From Heyndrickxia ginsengihumi (GTDB taxonomy: Bacteria; Bacillota; Bacilli; Bacillales; Bacillaceae_C), in contig NZ_JAAIWK010000004.1 in NCBI RefSeq assembly GCF_011008565.1, positions 1 through 64,000 on the forward strand: a DNA stretch of 64,000 nt, written 5' to 3'. The position numbers and the translations under genes are program-made. Below, piece after piece: positions 54,691 to 63,669 of the stretch. The notes beneath the pieces were generated by a model that saw nothing but the letters and a program-made list of their open reading frames with translations, did not search any database and was not told the origin of the DNA. How positions within the stretch are numbered: position 1 is the stretch's first letter; the number at the start of each line of letters is the position of its first letter.

Positions 54691-55728
54691 TTGACTTACC
54701 TTACCTTGTTTGTTTGCTTTATGATGACCATTCTCATCACTCCATGGGTAAAAAAACTAGCAATTAAAATTGGTGCGGTAGATAAACCGAACAAGCGAAA
54801 AATTCATATGAAGTTAATGCCTCGTTTAGGAGGCCTTGCGATATATATTAGTTTTATTGTGGGAGTCCTCATTCTTAGGCCAGATAGTCCTCATTCATTC
54901 CCAATCTTGTTAGGCAGTCTAATTATTGTGATAACAGGGGTTGTGGATGATATTAAGGAACTGTCACCTAGAGTAAAACTATTGGGGCAATTATTATCCG
55001 CGATTGTTGTTGTCGTAGGTGGCATTCATGTTGAATTTATCAACCTTCCTTTCGGTGGACAGCTTGAATTCGGGATTTTCAGTATTCCGCTCACAATTTT
55101 ATGGATTGTTGGTGTCACAAATGCGATTAATTTAATTGATGGTTTAGATGGGCTAGCAGCAGGTGTATCATCTATTGCCTTATTTACGATTTCAGGTATG
55201 GCAATTATTATGAGCGATCCATATGTTACAATTTTAGGTTTGATTTTAATGGTCAGCACAGTTGGATTTTTATTTTATAATTTCCATCCTGCAAAAATCT
55301 TTATGGGCGATACTGGGGCACTATTTTTAGGATATATGATTGCTGTTCTGTCATTACTTGGGTTTAAAAATGTAGCGTTTATCTCATTGATTATCCCAGT
55401 TATTATTCTAGGTGTTCCAATTTCAGATACGATCTTTGCCATTATTCGCAGATTTGTGAATAAACAGCCATTATCGGCTCCAGATAAATCTCATTTGCAT
55501 CATTGTTTATTGCGTCTTGGATTTTCACATAGACAAGTTGTATTGATCATTTATGCGATTGCTGCAATGTTCAGCTTGGCGGCATTTATTTTCTCAATGG
55601 CAACGTTATGGGGCTCTCTCATTTTTATTGGCGTCTTGCTTATATCGATTGAGTTATTGGTCGAAAGTATCGGCCTTGTCGGAAAAGATTATAAACCATT
55701 ATTGAATTTGTTAACTAAAAAAGGCTGA
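54691..55728 (+). CDS. tagO: Undecaprenyl-phosphate N-acetylglucosaminyl-phosphate transferase
   Basis: A 345-residue polytopic enzyme of the MraY/WecA family, with about 11 helices. It transfers GlcNAc-1-P to undecaprenyl phosphate, the first step of wall teichoic acid linkage-unit synthesis. Conserved: VDKPNKRKIH, VVDDIKEL (catalytic Asp pair), NAINLIDGLDGLA, GDTGALFLGY and SHLHHCLLRLGFSHR. TTG start behind AAGGAGGAGG. Its stop codon is inside the terminator stem. Confidence 0.92.
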   Translation: MTYLTLFVCFMMTILITPWVKKLAIKIGAVDKPNKRKIHMKLMPRLGGLAIYISFIVGVLILRPDSPHSFPILLGSLIIVITGVVDDIKELSPRVKLLGQLLSAIVVVVGGIHVEFINLPFGGQLEFGIFSIPLTILWIVGVTNAINLIDGLDGLAAGVSSIALFTISGMAIIMSDPYVTILGLILMVSTVGFLFYNFHPAKIFMGDTGALFLGYMIAVLSLLGFKNVAFISLIIPVIILGVPISDTIFAIIRRFVNKQPLSAPDKSHLHHCLLRLGFSHRQVVLIIYAIAAMFSLAAFIFSMATLWGSLIFIGVLLISIELLVESIGLVGKDYKPLLNLLTKKG

Positions 55729-55742
55729 GTAATCAGCCTTTT
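55718..55742 (+). terminator. tagO terminator
   Basis: AAAAGGCTGA (55718-55727) pairs with TCAGCCTTTT (55733-55742). Confidence 0.8.
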
Positions 55743-55769
55743 AAATTTGTCATCAAAAGTATATTAATT

Positions 55770-55950
55770 AAAGAAACCCCGAATATTGCGTTCTAACTCA
55801 GCTCTGGAATATACTTCGCTTTCCGCAGGCGGCTCGTAAGCCTCCTCGTGCTCATGCACTTCGGGGTTCACCGATGCCTATCCTTCCGCAGGAGTCTACG
55901 TCTATTTCCGGAGCTGATTTGTGCAATGTTCCTCTTTAGCTAACGACTTG
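55770..55950 (-). repeat. Family B long repeat, inverted relative to the copy at 28.6 kb
   Basis: The minus strand of 55894-55944 matches 28620-28670 with three differences in 51 bases by eye. The rest contains CTTTCCGCAGGCGGCTCGTAAG and TCCTTCCGCAGGAGTC, hallmarks of the dispersed family. The 15-base terminal inverted repeat of the other copy is not evident here. Confidence 0.75.
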
Positions 55951-55987
55951 TTTTTCCAACTAAGTAATCAGCTCTTATAATTAAAAA

Positions 55988-56623
55988 TTAAATCTCTTTT
56001 TCAAGATAAAGTACTTCGCCTTCAGTAATTGCTGCTTGTCCGTTCGTAAGTTCTGTCATCCACTCGATAAATGCTTCAACTTGGTCCGTTTCTACGTAAG
56101 TAAGAATCTCAACTTGATCAAGATAGTTGATTTCCTTTATGTTATTAAATATAGACGAGCGCAATTCATTTTCCACCTTACCGAGCCATGTATAATCAAT
56201 TTTCGTGTGCACAATGCATACAAGAATTCTTTTCACAATGCCTGTATGATCAATGCCTTCAGAAGTTGATTTGCTATAAGCGCGAATCAGGCCGCCAGCG
56301 CCAAGCTTAATGCCGCCAAAATATCTCGTTACGACAACAGCTGTATCTTTTAAGTCTTTTTTCTTCAATACTTCCAGAATCGGCACGCCAGCAGTGCCGC
56401 TCGGTTCACCGTCATCGCTTGCTTTTTGAATTTGATTTTGTTCGCCAATCATATAAGCGGAGCAATTATGTGTCGCATTCCAATGCTCCTTTTTTATGGT
56501 CAAAATGAAGTTTTGTGCTTCTTCTTCTGTCGTGACCCGATTTACATGGGCAATAAATCTAGATTTTTGGATGATAATTTCGTGGGTTCCTTCACCTTTC
56601 ACTGTTAAATATTGTTTTAACAT
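55988..56623 (-). CDS. yvyE: YvyE/YigZ family protein (IMPACT fold)
   Basis: A 211-residue protein with an N-terminal UPF0029/IMPACT domain: KSRFIAHVNRVTTEEEAQNF, ASDDGEPSGTAGVPILEVL, VVVTRYFGGIKLGAGGLIRAY. A C-terminal DUF1949 domain follows. It is next to degS as in B. subtilis. IMPACT proteins in eukaryotes affect GCN2; the bacterial role is unclear. TAGGAGG before the ATG. Confidence 0.9.
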   Translation of the reverse strand: MLKQYLTVKGEGTHEIIIQKSRFIAHVNRVTTEEEAQNFILTIKKEHWNATHNCSAYMIGEQNQIQKASDDGEPSGTAGVPILEVLKKKDLKDTAVVVTRYFGGIKLGAGGLIRAYSKSTSEGIDHTGIVKRILVCIVHTKIDYTWLGKVENELRSSIFNNIKEINYLDQVEILTYVETDQVEAFIEWMTELTNGQAAITEGEVLYLEKEI

Positions 56624-56942
56624 CGTGACCTCCTAATGTTGATAATCCAATATCTTTCTTCATATATTCCATGATCAAACATTACAGTCAATAAATTCCT
56701 GTGTGTATCTCATTATATCATTGATTTTGTATGTTATAATTTTTTTAGGACGTTATTTAATAAGCAAACGTTGTAAGAAATAACATATTCCATTTTACTA
56801 GATGAGAAGAATACGTACAAAAGTTCTAGGGATAATGAATCAAATTTTGATATTTTCTATTTGGAAATAGTTTACTTACATGTTTCGAGGTAAAATAACT
56901 CTATAATCCGCAACGATTGAGGAGATATTTGGAGGAATGAAC
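56624..56942. other. Divergent control region between yvyE and degS
   Basis: AT-rich, no gene. A TATAAT box lies at about 56911-56916 before degS; no strong -35 hexamer is obvious. Confidence 0.4.
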
Positions 56943-58082
56943 ATGTCTTTAAAGTCTTTTAATTCTAAAGTGCTTGATGAAATTTTAGAGAAAATGGTTG
57001 CGGCAGTAGAGGAAAGTAAGCATGATATTTTTGAAATTGGGGAGCAATGTCGCCAAGACTATCAATCTCTTACAAAAGAGTTAGAAGAAATTAAGACTGT
57101 AGTAGGCCAAGTCATTAAGCGAACGGATGAATTTGAGCAAAAATCAAAATTTGCACGGCAACGTTTAGCGGAGGTTAGCCAGCATTTTCGCCATTTTTCG
57201 GAACAACAAGTTCGTGAGGCGTACGAAGATGCTCATAAAATTCAAACGCAATTGTCGATGTGCAGACAAAAAGAATTGCAGCTACGAGATAGAAGAGATG
57301 AATTAGAAAGGAGATTACAATCTCTTCAAGATACAATTGAACGTGCTGATCATCTTATTACACAAGTAACGATTGTACTTAATTATTTAACAAATGATTT
57401 ACGGAGTATTAGTGATGCGATTGAAGATGCTAAGCATAAACAAGCATTTGGCTTACGTGTTATTGAAGCACAGGAAGAAGAAAGAAAACGTATTTCCCGG
57501 GAGATACATGATGGTCCTGCGCAAATGTTGGCAAACATGCTAATCCGTTCAGATTTAGTTGAAAAGGTATATCGTGAAAGGGGGATAGGTGAGGCACTGG
57601 CTGAAATTCATGACTTAAAAGAGCTAGTAAGAGATTCTTTAAAGGAAGTCCGCCGTATTATATATGATTTACGACCAATGGCATTAGATGATTTAGGCTT
57701 AATTCCAACCCTGAAAAAATATCTATCAACAATCGAATCTTATAATAAAGATGTATTTATTACATACCGGCATATTGGAGAAGAAAAACGACTTCCTACT
57801 AATTATGAGATTGCCATTTTTCGGCTAGTGCAGGAATCTGTCCAAAATACGTTAAAACATGCTAATGCTAAAAATGTGGATGTCAAAACAGAGATGAGAA
57901 AAGATTCTTTTACCGCAGTTGTGAAAGATGATGGTAAAGGATTTGACACTACCATTGAAAAAGAAGATTCTTTTGGCATTGTTGGTATGAAAGAACGTGT
58001 GAAATTATTAAATGGGGAAATTTCAATACACTCAAAAATCAGAAAAGGTACACTGGTAATTATTCAGATACCGCTTTGTTAA
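56943..58082 (+). CDS. degS: Cytoplasmic sensor histidine kinase DegS
   Basis: A 379-residue soluble kinase. The N-terminal sensor is a long coiled coil (about 10-165). HisKA_3 has the acceptor His189 in [11 protein letters not shown]. The ATPase domain has [22 protein letters not shown] and GIVGMKERV. With DegU it controls degradative enzymes, motility and competence. The start is the ATG at 56943, seven bases after GGAGG; an ATG six bases earlier is too close. It is followed by degU. Confidence 0.95.
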   Translation: MSLKSFNSKVLDEILEKMVAAVEESKHDIFEIGEQCRQDYQSLTKELEEIKTVVGQVIKRTDEFEQKSKFARQRLAEVSQHFRHFSEQQVREAYEDAHKIQTQLSMCRQKELQLRDRRDELERRLQSLQDTIERADHLITQVTIVLNYLTNDLRSISDAIEDAKHKQAFGLRVIEAQEEERKRISREIHDGPAQMLANMLIRSDLVEKVYRERGIGEALAEIHDLKELVRDSLKEVRRIIYDLRPMALDDLGLIPTLKKYLSTIESYNKDVFITYRHIGEEKRLPTNYEIAIFRLVQESVQNTLKHANAKNVDVKTEMRKDSFTAVVKDDGKGFDTTIEKEDSFGIVGMKERVKLLNGEISIHSKIRKGTLVIIQIPLC

Positions 58083-58111
58083 TATATGCAAAGTTAAGGG
58101 AGGCGAATGGC

Positions 58112-58792
58112 ATGACGACAAAGATCGCTATCATAGATGATCATCAATTATTTCGAGAAGGCGTTAAGCGTATTTTAGAATTTGAAAAAACATTCGAAGT
58201 TGTGGCAGAGAGCGAAGATGGAGAACACGCATTAGAGATTATTGAACAGTATCATCCTGATGTTGTGTTAATGGATATTAATATGCCAAATCAAAATGGA
58301 GTGGATACGACAAGACAGCTTGTAGAGGCATATCCAGATACAAAAGTCATTATCTTATCTATTCACGATGATGAAAGCTATGTCACACATGCATTAAAAT
58401 CGGGTGCAACTGGATATTTATTAAAAGAGATGGATTCAGATTCATTAATTGAGGCTGTGAAAGTTGTAAAGGAGGGTGGTTCTTATTTACATCCAAGAAT
58501 CACTCATAATTTAGTAGAAGAATTTCGCAGACTATCAGATCGCCTATCATCAGGTGCGGCCTACCAAAAACAAGAACTAATCCGCCCCTTACACCTATTA
58601 ACACCACGAGAATGTGAAGTATTGCAATTATTAGCAGATGGAAAAAGCAATCGTGTGATAGGTGAAACTTTATATATTAGTGAGAAAACGGTCAAAAACC
58701 ATGTAAGTAATATATTACAAAAAATGAATGTGAACGACCGAACACAGGCTGTTGTCACCGCAATTAAAAACGGCTGGGTTGAAGTTCGTTAA
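58112..58792 (+). CDS. degU: Response regulator DegU (NarL family)
   Basis: A 226-residue regulator. Receiver: DD at 9-10, phospho-acceptor Asp55 in [10 protein letters not shown], Lys in YLLKEMD. C-terminal LuxR helix-turn-helix: [20 protein letters not shown] then [16 protein letters not shown]. The start is at 58112, eight bases after AAGGGAGG; the longer frame overlaps degS and is not needed. The terminator follows directly. Confidence 0.95.
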   Translation: MTTKIAIIDDHQLFREGVKRILEFEKTFEVVAESEDGEHALEIIEQYHPDVVLMDINMPNQNGVDTTRQLVEAYPDTKVIILSIHDDESYVTHALKSGATGYLLKEMDSDSLIEAVKVVKEGGSYLHPRITHNLVEEFRRLSDRLSSGAAYQKQELIRPLHLLTPRECEVLQLLADGKSNRVIGETLYISEKTVKNHVSNILQKMNVNDRTQAVVTAIKNGWVEVR

Positions 58793-58794
58793 TA

Positions 58795-58826
58795 AAAAAT
58801 GTCCCTTCATAAGGGGCATTTTTTAT
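58795..58826 (+). terminator. degSU terminator
   Basis: AAAAATGTCCCTT pairs with AAGGGGCATTTTT with one wobble, then T. Confidence 0.85.
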
Positions 58827-59329
58827 GTTAGATGGATAATCGTTCTCCGAGCCAATGGAATGTTTGCTTTTTAATTTCTTTCTTTATATTGTTTTTTGTA
58901 TGATATAGGCTATTTTATTTCTGTTCTGTGGGATTTATCACATTATCGAAACATGTATTTAAAGGATACTCCTAATAGTCTTTATTCGAAATTCGTTTTG
59001 ATAGCCGCTCTAAGCAAAAAACTCATTATAAGGATATTTAAATATTATTTTATGACTAGTAGTTAGAGCGGAAGTGCGAGACCCCTGCGGGAATAGCGGA
59101 AAGCGAGTATCCTGAAGCAGAAATCATTACTTACTGAAGGAAAAGGTTTTAAGACTTCTGTATAAGTTCAGTTTTCATACAAATTGAACAACACTAATTC
59201 ATAGTAAATGTACTATTCCTCCCTTTTCAAATCATGTATTTTCAACTAAAATAAAAAAAACATTTCTTTCAGTTAGTGTGGTGTTCCCATACTATGAAAA
59301 TAAAGGAATGCGATGAAAGGAAAGTGAAT
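58827..59329. other. Intergenic stretch before degV with family B relics
   Basis: No gene is supported. TTCTCCGAGCCAATGGAATG (from 58842) resembles the right end of the fragment at 49.26 kb. A compact family B copy is at 59061-59126. The degV ribosome binding site is at its right end. Confidence 0.55.
59061..59126 (+). repeat. Compact family B repeat
   Basis: TTAGAGCGGAAGTGCGAGAC, CCCTGCGGGAATAGCGGAAA and GCGAGTATCCTGAAGCAGAA are the three parts of the best-preserved short copy in the window. Confidence 0.7.
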
Positions 59330-60172
59330 ATGAAAACTGCAATTGTAACAGATAGTACTGCTTATATTCCGAAAGAAGTGCGAGATGACCTTCATATTCA
59401 TATGATTCCATTAAATGTCATTATTAATGGAGAATCTTTTCAAGAAGAAGTCGATATCACTGCGGAAGAATACTATGCAAAAATGCGGACTCTGGACAAG
59501 CTCCCTACATCCTCACAGCCGGCTATTGGTAAATTTGTTGAACTGTTTGAGCATTTAGCAAAAGATTATGATGCCATCATCAGCATTCATTTATCAAAAA
59601 ACATTAGTGGAACATATCAAGGAGCGATGACAGCTGGTGACATGGTTGACGGTGTTGACGTTTATGCCTTCAATTCAGGCTGGAGCTGTATGGCGCAAGG
59701 GTTCCACGCCATTGATGCCGCTAAAATGGCACTGGATGGAAAAACCCCAGAAGAAATCCTTGCACGTTTAGAAAAGTTAAAAGCATCGACGAAAGCTTAC
59801 TTCATGGTAGATGACTTATCACATTTACAGCGCGGTGGCAGATTATCCAGTTCACAAGCAATGATCGGAAGTCTATTAAAAATCAAACCATTGTTAACAT
59901 TTAAAGATGATGTCATTGTTCCTTTTGAAAAAATTCGCACGCAGAAAAAAGCATTGAACCGTATTTATGAACTACTTGGTGAAGATGTTGCAAAAGGACT
60001 CCCTTTAAGAGCATCCATTATACATGCCAACCGCGAACAGCAGGCACAAGATATTAAAACGGAATTAGAGGCAAGATACCCAAATGTAGATTTTTCTATT
60101 AGCTATTTTGGACCTGTAATTGCAACCCATTTAGGTGAAGGTGCAATCGGGATCGCTTGGATGCTAAAATAA
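59330..60172 (+). CDS. degV: DegV-family fatty-acid-binding protein
   Basis: A 280-residue two-domain protein. The N-terminal EDD domain starts KTAIVTDSTAYIPKEV, with TSQPAIGKF and the fatty-acid headgroup site near ISIHLSKNISGTYQGA. The C-terminal part has the DDLSHLQRGGRLSSSQA block. DegV/FakB proteins present fatty acids to a FakA kinase. The start at 59330 uses AAGGAAAGTG; the frame upstream of it is non-coding. The same position relative to degU and comFA as in B. subtilis. Confidence 0.93.
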   Translation: MKTAIVTDSTAYIPKEVRDDLHIHMIPLNVIINGESFQEEVDITAEEYYAKMRTLDKLPTSSQPAIGKFVELFEHLAKDYDAIISIHLSKNISGTYQGAMTAGDMVDGVDVYAFNSGWSCMAQGFHAIDAAKMALDGKTPEEILARLEKLKASTKAYFMVDDLSHLQRGGRLSSSQAMIGSLLKIKPLLTFKDDVIVPFEKIRTQKKALNRIYELLGEDVAKGLPLRASIIHANREQQAQDIKTELEARYPNVDFSISYFGPVIATHLGEGAIGIAWMLK

Positions 60173-60177
60173 ATAAA

Positions 60178-60213
60178 AAGTCAGTGTGATCAGGATGTTT
60201 CGCACTGGCTTTA
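60178..60213 (+). terminator. Hairpin after degV
   Basis: AAAGTCAGTG pairs with CACTGGCTTT with one wobble. The T tract is broken, so read-through into comFA is possible. Confidence 0.5.
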
Positions 60214-60242
60214 TCATTATTCATGATAGGAGTGATAGAAAG

Positions 60243-61634
60243 TTGACTACTGCTTTTACCCTCTCACAAGAACTTCAGCGCCATTTAGCTGGACGTTCCC
60301 TCCTCTTATCGGAAATCCCCTTTCCACTTGAACTCATTGAATCCCATAAAAAACAAGGGCTGATTACTGAACAGCCAGGTATTATTCAATCAACATTCAC
60401 CTTCATCTGTCAAAGATGCGGAAATCAACATCCTTCTTTATTTGCTTCTTTCCCTTGTGCCCATTGCGGCAAGACGAGCATCTATTGTCGAAAATGCATC
60501 ATGATGGGGCGGGTGGCAACTTGTACCCCATTATTTAATTGGATAGGTCCAGAACCGGAAATCGTTGTATCGCAATCGCCGCTGCGATGGAATGGCGCTT
60601 TATCATCAGGGCAAGAAGTTGCTGCCCAAGAAGTTGTTGAAGCGATTCGTCATTCATCAGAGCATTTAGTTTGGGCTGTATGCGGTGCAGGAAAAACTGA
60701 GATTCTTTTTAGAGGAATCAATGAGGCACTCCAGTCAGGAAAACGGATTTGTATTGCAACACCAAGAACAGATGTCGTCTTGGAACTCGCTCCCCGTTTG
60801 CAGCAAGTTTTTCCCACTACGAAAGTGGCAGCATTATATGGCGGCAGTCCTGATCGTCACGTATATGCACCATTAACCATTACTACGACCCATCAATTAT
60901 ATCGATTTCAACATGCATTTGATGTCATGATTGTCGATGAAGTTGACGCCTTTCCATATACGTACGATCAAACATTACAATACGCTGTTCAAAAGGCAGC
61001 AAAGAAACAGTGCGCGCATATTTATTTAACGGCGACGCCAAATGAGGCTTGGCAACGTGAATGCCGTTCTGGAAAACGTTCTTTTACAACGATTCCTGCT
61101 CGTTTTCACCGGCAGCCTCTTCCTGTCCCAGATTTTCGCTGGATTGGAAACTGGCGCAAACAACTTGCAAAAGGAAATATTCCGCATCGACTAGAACGCT
61201 GGATAAAACAACATCTTATTGCTAAGAAACAAGCTTTACTTTTCCTTCCAAATATTCATCTTATGAACACGATCCTACCAATGATGCAAATTTTTCACCA
61301 TGCCATTGAATCCGTCCATGCTGAAGATCCTGATCGTAAATCAAAAATAGAAAACATGCGGACAAAACAAATCCCCATTTTGCTGACGACGACAATACTA
61401 GAACGTGGTGTCACAATTTCCAATATAGATGTAGCCGTTATTGGTGCTGAAGATGATATTTTTACAGAAGCAGCACTTGTACAAATTGCCGGCCGTGTTG
61501 GCAGAAGCGCACAATTTCCGTCAGGTGAGATCACTTTTTTTCATTACGGACGTTCTAGAGCGATGGTTCAAGCAAAGCAACATATTATGAATATGAATAG
61601 AGAAGCAAGAAGGCGGGGGCTCCTCGATGAATGA
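60243..61634 (+). CDS. comFA: Competence DNA helicase ComFA
   Basis: A 463-residue DEAD-like ATPase, the length of the B. subtilis protein, which powers uptake of transforming DNA. A cysteine cluster (Cys 56, 59, 72, 75, 82, 85 and 94) makes the zinc region. Walker A is VCGAGKTE, the DEAD-equivalent VDEVDAFPY, motif III LTATP, and motif VI QIAGRVGRSAQF. TTG start at 60243 with ATAGGAG. No ComK box is evident in the 70-base upstream gap. It overlaps comFC by eight bases. Confidence 0.93.
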   Translation: MTTAFTLSQELQRHLAGRSLLLSEIPFPLELIESHKKQGLITEQPGIIQSTFTFICQRCGNQHPSLFASFPCAHCGKTSIYCRKCIMMGRVATCTPLFNWIGPEPEIVVSQSPLRWNGALSSGQEVAAQEVVEAIRHSSEHLVWAVCGAGKTEILFRGINEALQSGKRICIATPRTDVVLELAPRLQQVFPTTKVAALYGGSPDRHVYAPLTITTTHQLYRFQHAFDVMIVDEVDAFPYTYDQTLQYAVQKAAKKQCAHIYLTATPNEAWQRECRSGKRSFTTIPARFHRQPLPVPDFRWIGNWRKQLAKGNIPHRLERWIKQHLIAKKQALLFLPNIHLMNTILPMMQIFHHAIESVHAEDPDRKSKIENMRTKQIPILLTTTILERGVTISNIDVAVIGAEDDIFTEAALVQIAGRVGRSAQFPSGEITFFHYGRSRAMVQAKQHIMNMNREARRRGLLDE

Positions 61635-62334
61635 ATACTGCTTATATTGTCATGAACGATTGGATGTGCAGCTTTCATGGTTCACACTTATGTTTCCGCC
61701 AAAGACAAGCTGGCTTTGTCATGTTTGTAAGAGGAAACTGACACGAATAACAGGTACGACTTGCAGAATGTGCTGCCGGCCGCTGGAAAACATTGCGGCT
61801 GGTTTTGTACAAAATGATTTATGCTTAGACTGTGTGAAATGGGAAAGGGACTCAAACTTTGCCGATGTGCTCGTCCAAAATATTTCTTTATTTGCATATG
61901 ATGATGGGATGAAAGAGATGTTAGCACGGTTTAAATTTCGCGGCGATTATATTTTAGCAAAACTGTTTTCAGACGATATCAAACAAGCTTTACAAACATT
62001 ACAATTTGACATGCTCGTTCCAATTCCGTTAAGTAAGGAGCGTCTTGCTGAACGCGGTTTTAATCAAGCGAAAGCACTGGCAGTTGAAGCCGGGTTCGAA
62101 ACGTCAGACTGCCTTAAACGTATTCATACGGAGAAGCAATCAAAGAAAACAAGGGCAGAACGCTTTCAGTTAGAAAATATTTTTTATGTAAATGACCATT
62201 ATGATATTAATGGGAAAACTATTTTATTAGTGGATGATATTTATACGACAGGTTCAACCGTCCGCCATGCTGCCTACGTATTAAGAAAACATGGCGCAAA
62301 AAAAGTCTGTGCATTTACATTGGCAAGGGGTTAA
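61627..62334 (+). CDS. comFC: Competence phosphoribosyltransferase-like protein ComFC
   Basis: A 235-residue protein. Cysteine pairs in YCLYCHERL, CHVC and TTCRMC form an N-terminal zinc domain. The PRTase domain has the PRPP loop ILLVDDIYTTGSTV. It is needed for DNA uptake in transformation. It overlaps comFA by eight bases. The comFB gene found between comFA and comFC in B. subtilis is absent. Confidence 0.93.
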   Translation: MNEYCLYCHERLDVQLSWFTLMFPPKTSWLCHVCKRKLTRITGTTCRMCCRPLENIAAGFVQNDLCLDCVKWERDSNFADVLVQNISLFAYDDGMKEMLARFKFRGDYILAKLFSDDIKQALQTLQFDMLVPIPLSKERLAERGFNQAKALAVEAGFETSDCLKRIHTEKQSKKTRAERFQLENIFYVNDHYDINGKTILLVDDIYTTGSTVRHAAYVLRKHGAKKVCAFTLARG

Positions 62335-62357
62335 GAAAAAAGAAAATTTGCCGATAT
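62332..62357 (+). promoter_or_regulatory. Sigma-D promoter upstream of yvyF
   Basis: GCCGATAT at 62350-62357 is a perfect sigma-D -10. A weak TAAG lies 14 bases upstream. It places yvyF and later genes under the motility sigma factor. Confidence 0.65.
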
Positions 62358-62391
62358 AATGATATAGAAACAATTAAGGGAGGATTAACGG

Positions 62392-62793
62392 ATGGGTGAA
62401 TTGGCAAACTGTCCGACATGCGGTAGATTATATACGAAAAATCCCGTACGAGACGTATGTGAAAATTGTTATAGAGAAGAGGAAAAAGCATATGATCGTG
62501 TTTATGCTTTTTTAAGAAAACGCGAAAATCGTGCCGCAACAGTTGAAACGATTGTAGAAAAAAATGATGTTACAGAAGAACTTGTATATAAATGGGTGAG
62601 AAAAGGACGGTTATTAGTAGCGCATTTTCCAAATCTCGGGTATCCGTGTGAACATTGTGGAACGTTAATTCAAAAGGGAAAACTATGTAACAGCTGTGCG
62701 AGTCGATTAAAAAATGATTTAGAACGTTTTGAGAATGAACAGCATAGACAAGAAGAGCTTTTGAGAAAAAGAACGTATTATTATAAAAAATGA
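62392..62793 (+). CDS. yvyF: Flagellar operon protein YvyF
   Basis: A 133-residue protein with an N-terminal zinc finger (CPTCGRLYTKNPVRDVCENC) and a C-terminal one (CEHCGTLIQKGKLCNSC) flanking a helix-turn-helix-like centre. This is the YvyF family always found before flgM in Bacillus. AAGGGAGG lies before the ATG. Its role is probably translational control of flagellar genes; unproven here. Confidence 0.9.
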   Translation: MGELANCPTCGRLYTKNPVRDVCENCYREEEKAYDRVYAFLRKRENRAATVETIVEKNDVTEELVYKWVRKGRLLVAHFPNLGYPCEHCGTLIQKGKLCNSCASRLKNDLERFENEQHRQEELLRKRTYYYKK

Positions 62794-62797
62794 GCGT

Positions 62798-62823
62798 TAA
62801 ACATTTCGGAAAAAAACCGATAT
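62798..62823 (+). promoter_or_regulatory. Sigma-D promoter of flgM
   Basis: TAAA (62798-62801), 14 bases, ACCGATAT (62816-62823), one base off the sigma-D consensus. It would let sigma-D drive its own inhibitor. Confidence 0.7.
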
Positions 62824-62877
62824 AATAGTTAGAGATAGTTTTTATGGTCGGACATGACGAAACGGAGGGATAGACGA

Positions 62878-63144
62878 ATGAAGATTAATCCTATGAATAT
62901 GTCGGGAATTCAAGCTTATCAAAGGACGCAAAATCAAAAGCAAGCCCAAACAAAAGCGGCTGATGCAAAAACAGATAAAGTGGAAATTTCTTATCAAGCG
63001 AAAGAAATGCAGGAAACATCACAAATTGATAAAGAGCGTGCAGATAAAGTAGCAGCATTGAGGCAGCAAGTCCAAAGCGGCAATTATAAAGCAGATCCTG
63101 AAAAGATTGCCCAAGGCTTATACAACTACTATGTTAAAAAATAA
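62878..63144 (+). CDS. flgM: Anti-sigma-D factor FlgM
   Basis: An 88-residue protein, the same size as in B. subtilis. It binds and inhibits sigma-D until the hook is complete. The N-terminus is disordered and Gln/Lys-rich; the C-terminal half has DKVEISYQAKEM and VQSGNYKADPEKIAQGLY, the sigma-binding region. The start at 62878 follows CGGAGGG. Confidence 0.93.
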   Translation: MKINPMNMSGIQAYQRTQNQKQAQTKAADAKTDKVEISYQAKEMQETSQIDKERADKVAALRQQVQSGNYKADPEKIAQGLYNYYVKK

Positions 63145-63166
63145 TGAACAGTAAGGGGGTTCCTTC

Positions 63167-63643
63167 ATGTCTATGCAACAACTGATCGTCTGCCTAGAAA
63201 AACTGCAAAAACTTCATGAAAGTTTACTCCAATTGGCTCGTGAAAAAACGGAGATGATAAAAACGAATGACATGGAGGGACTGCAAAAAATTACCAGCAA
63301 TGAGCAGAAACATATTCGGGCCATTTCTACGCTGGAATTACAAAGAGATCAATTGGCACATGAGCTTGTTGACGGTCAAGAAGATGTGACGGTTTCGGCC
63401 TGCATCGAAGCCGCTGCCGGGGAAGAACGTTCAAAGCTGGAACAATTACGTGATATGCTGCTGCAAACGGTGGACAAGCTGAAGGAACAGAATGAGTTGA
63501 ATCAGCTGATGATTTACCAGTCATTACAATTCATCAACCTTACACTTGATGCGATTTATCCGCAAAAACAGCCAACGACGTATGCGCCACCTGAAAAGTG
63601 CCAATTACAGACAAGTATTTCAAGATTTGATTCGAAAGCATAA
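63167..63643 (+). CDS. flgN: Flagellar chaperone FlgN
   Basis: A 158-residue helical protein (YvyG). It is a coiled coil through most of its length, with LLQTVDKLKEQNELNQLMIYQSLQF near the C-terminus, the part that binds FlgK and FlgL before export. GGGGG lies before the ATG, and flgK begins 26 bases after it. Confidence 0.88.
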   Translation: MSMQQLIVCLEKLQKLHESLLQLAREKTEMIKTNDMEGLQKITSNEQKHIRAISTLELQRDQLAHELVDGQEDVTVSACIEAAAGEERSKLEQLRDMLLQTVDKLKEQNELNQLMIYQSLQFINLTLDAIYPQKQPTTYAPPEKCQLQTSISRFDSKA

Positions 63644-63669
63644 ATAAATGGTAAAACGGAGGATATGAT

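Noticed and set aside
60173-60242. ComK box before comFA
   Set aside because: No pair of AAAA-N5-TTTT motifs with proper spacing is visible in the gap.
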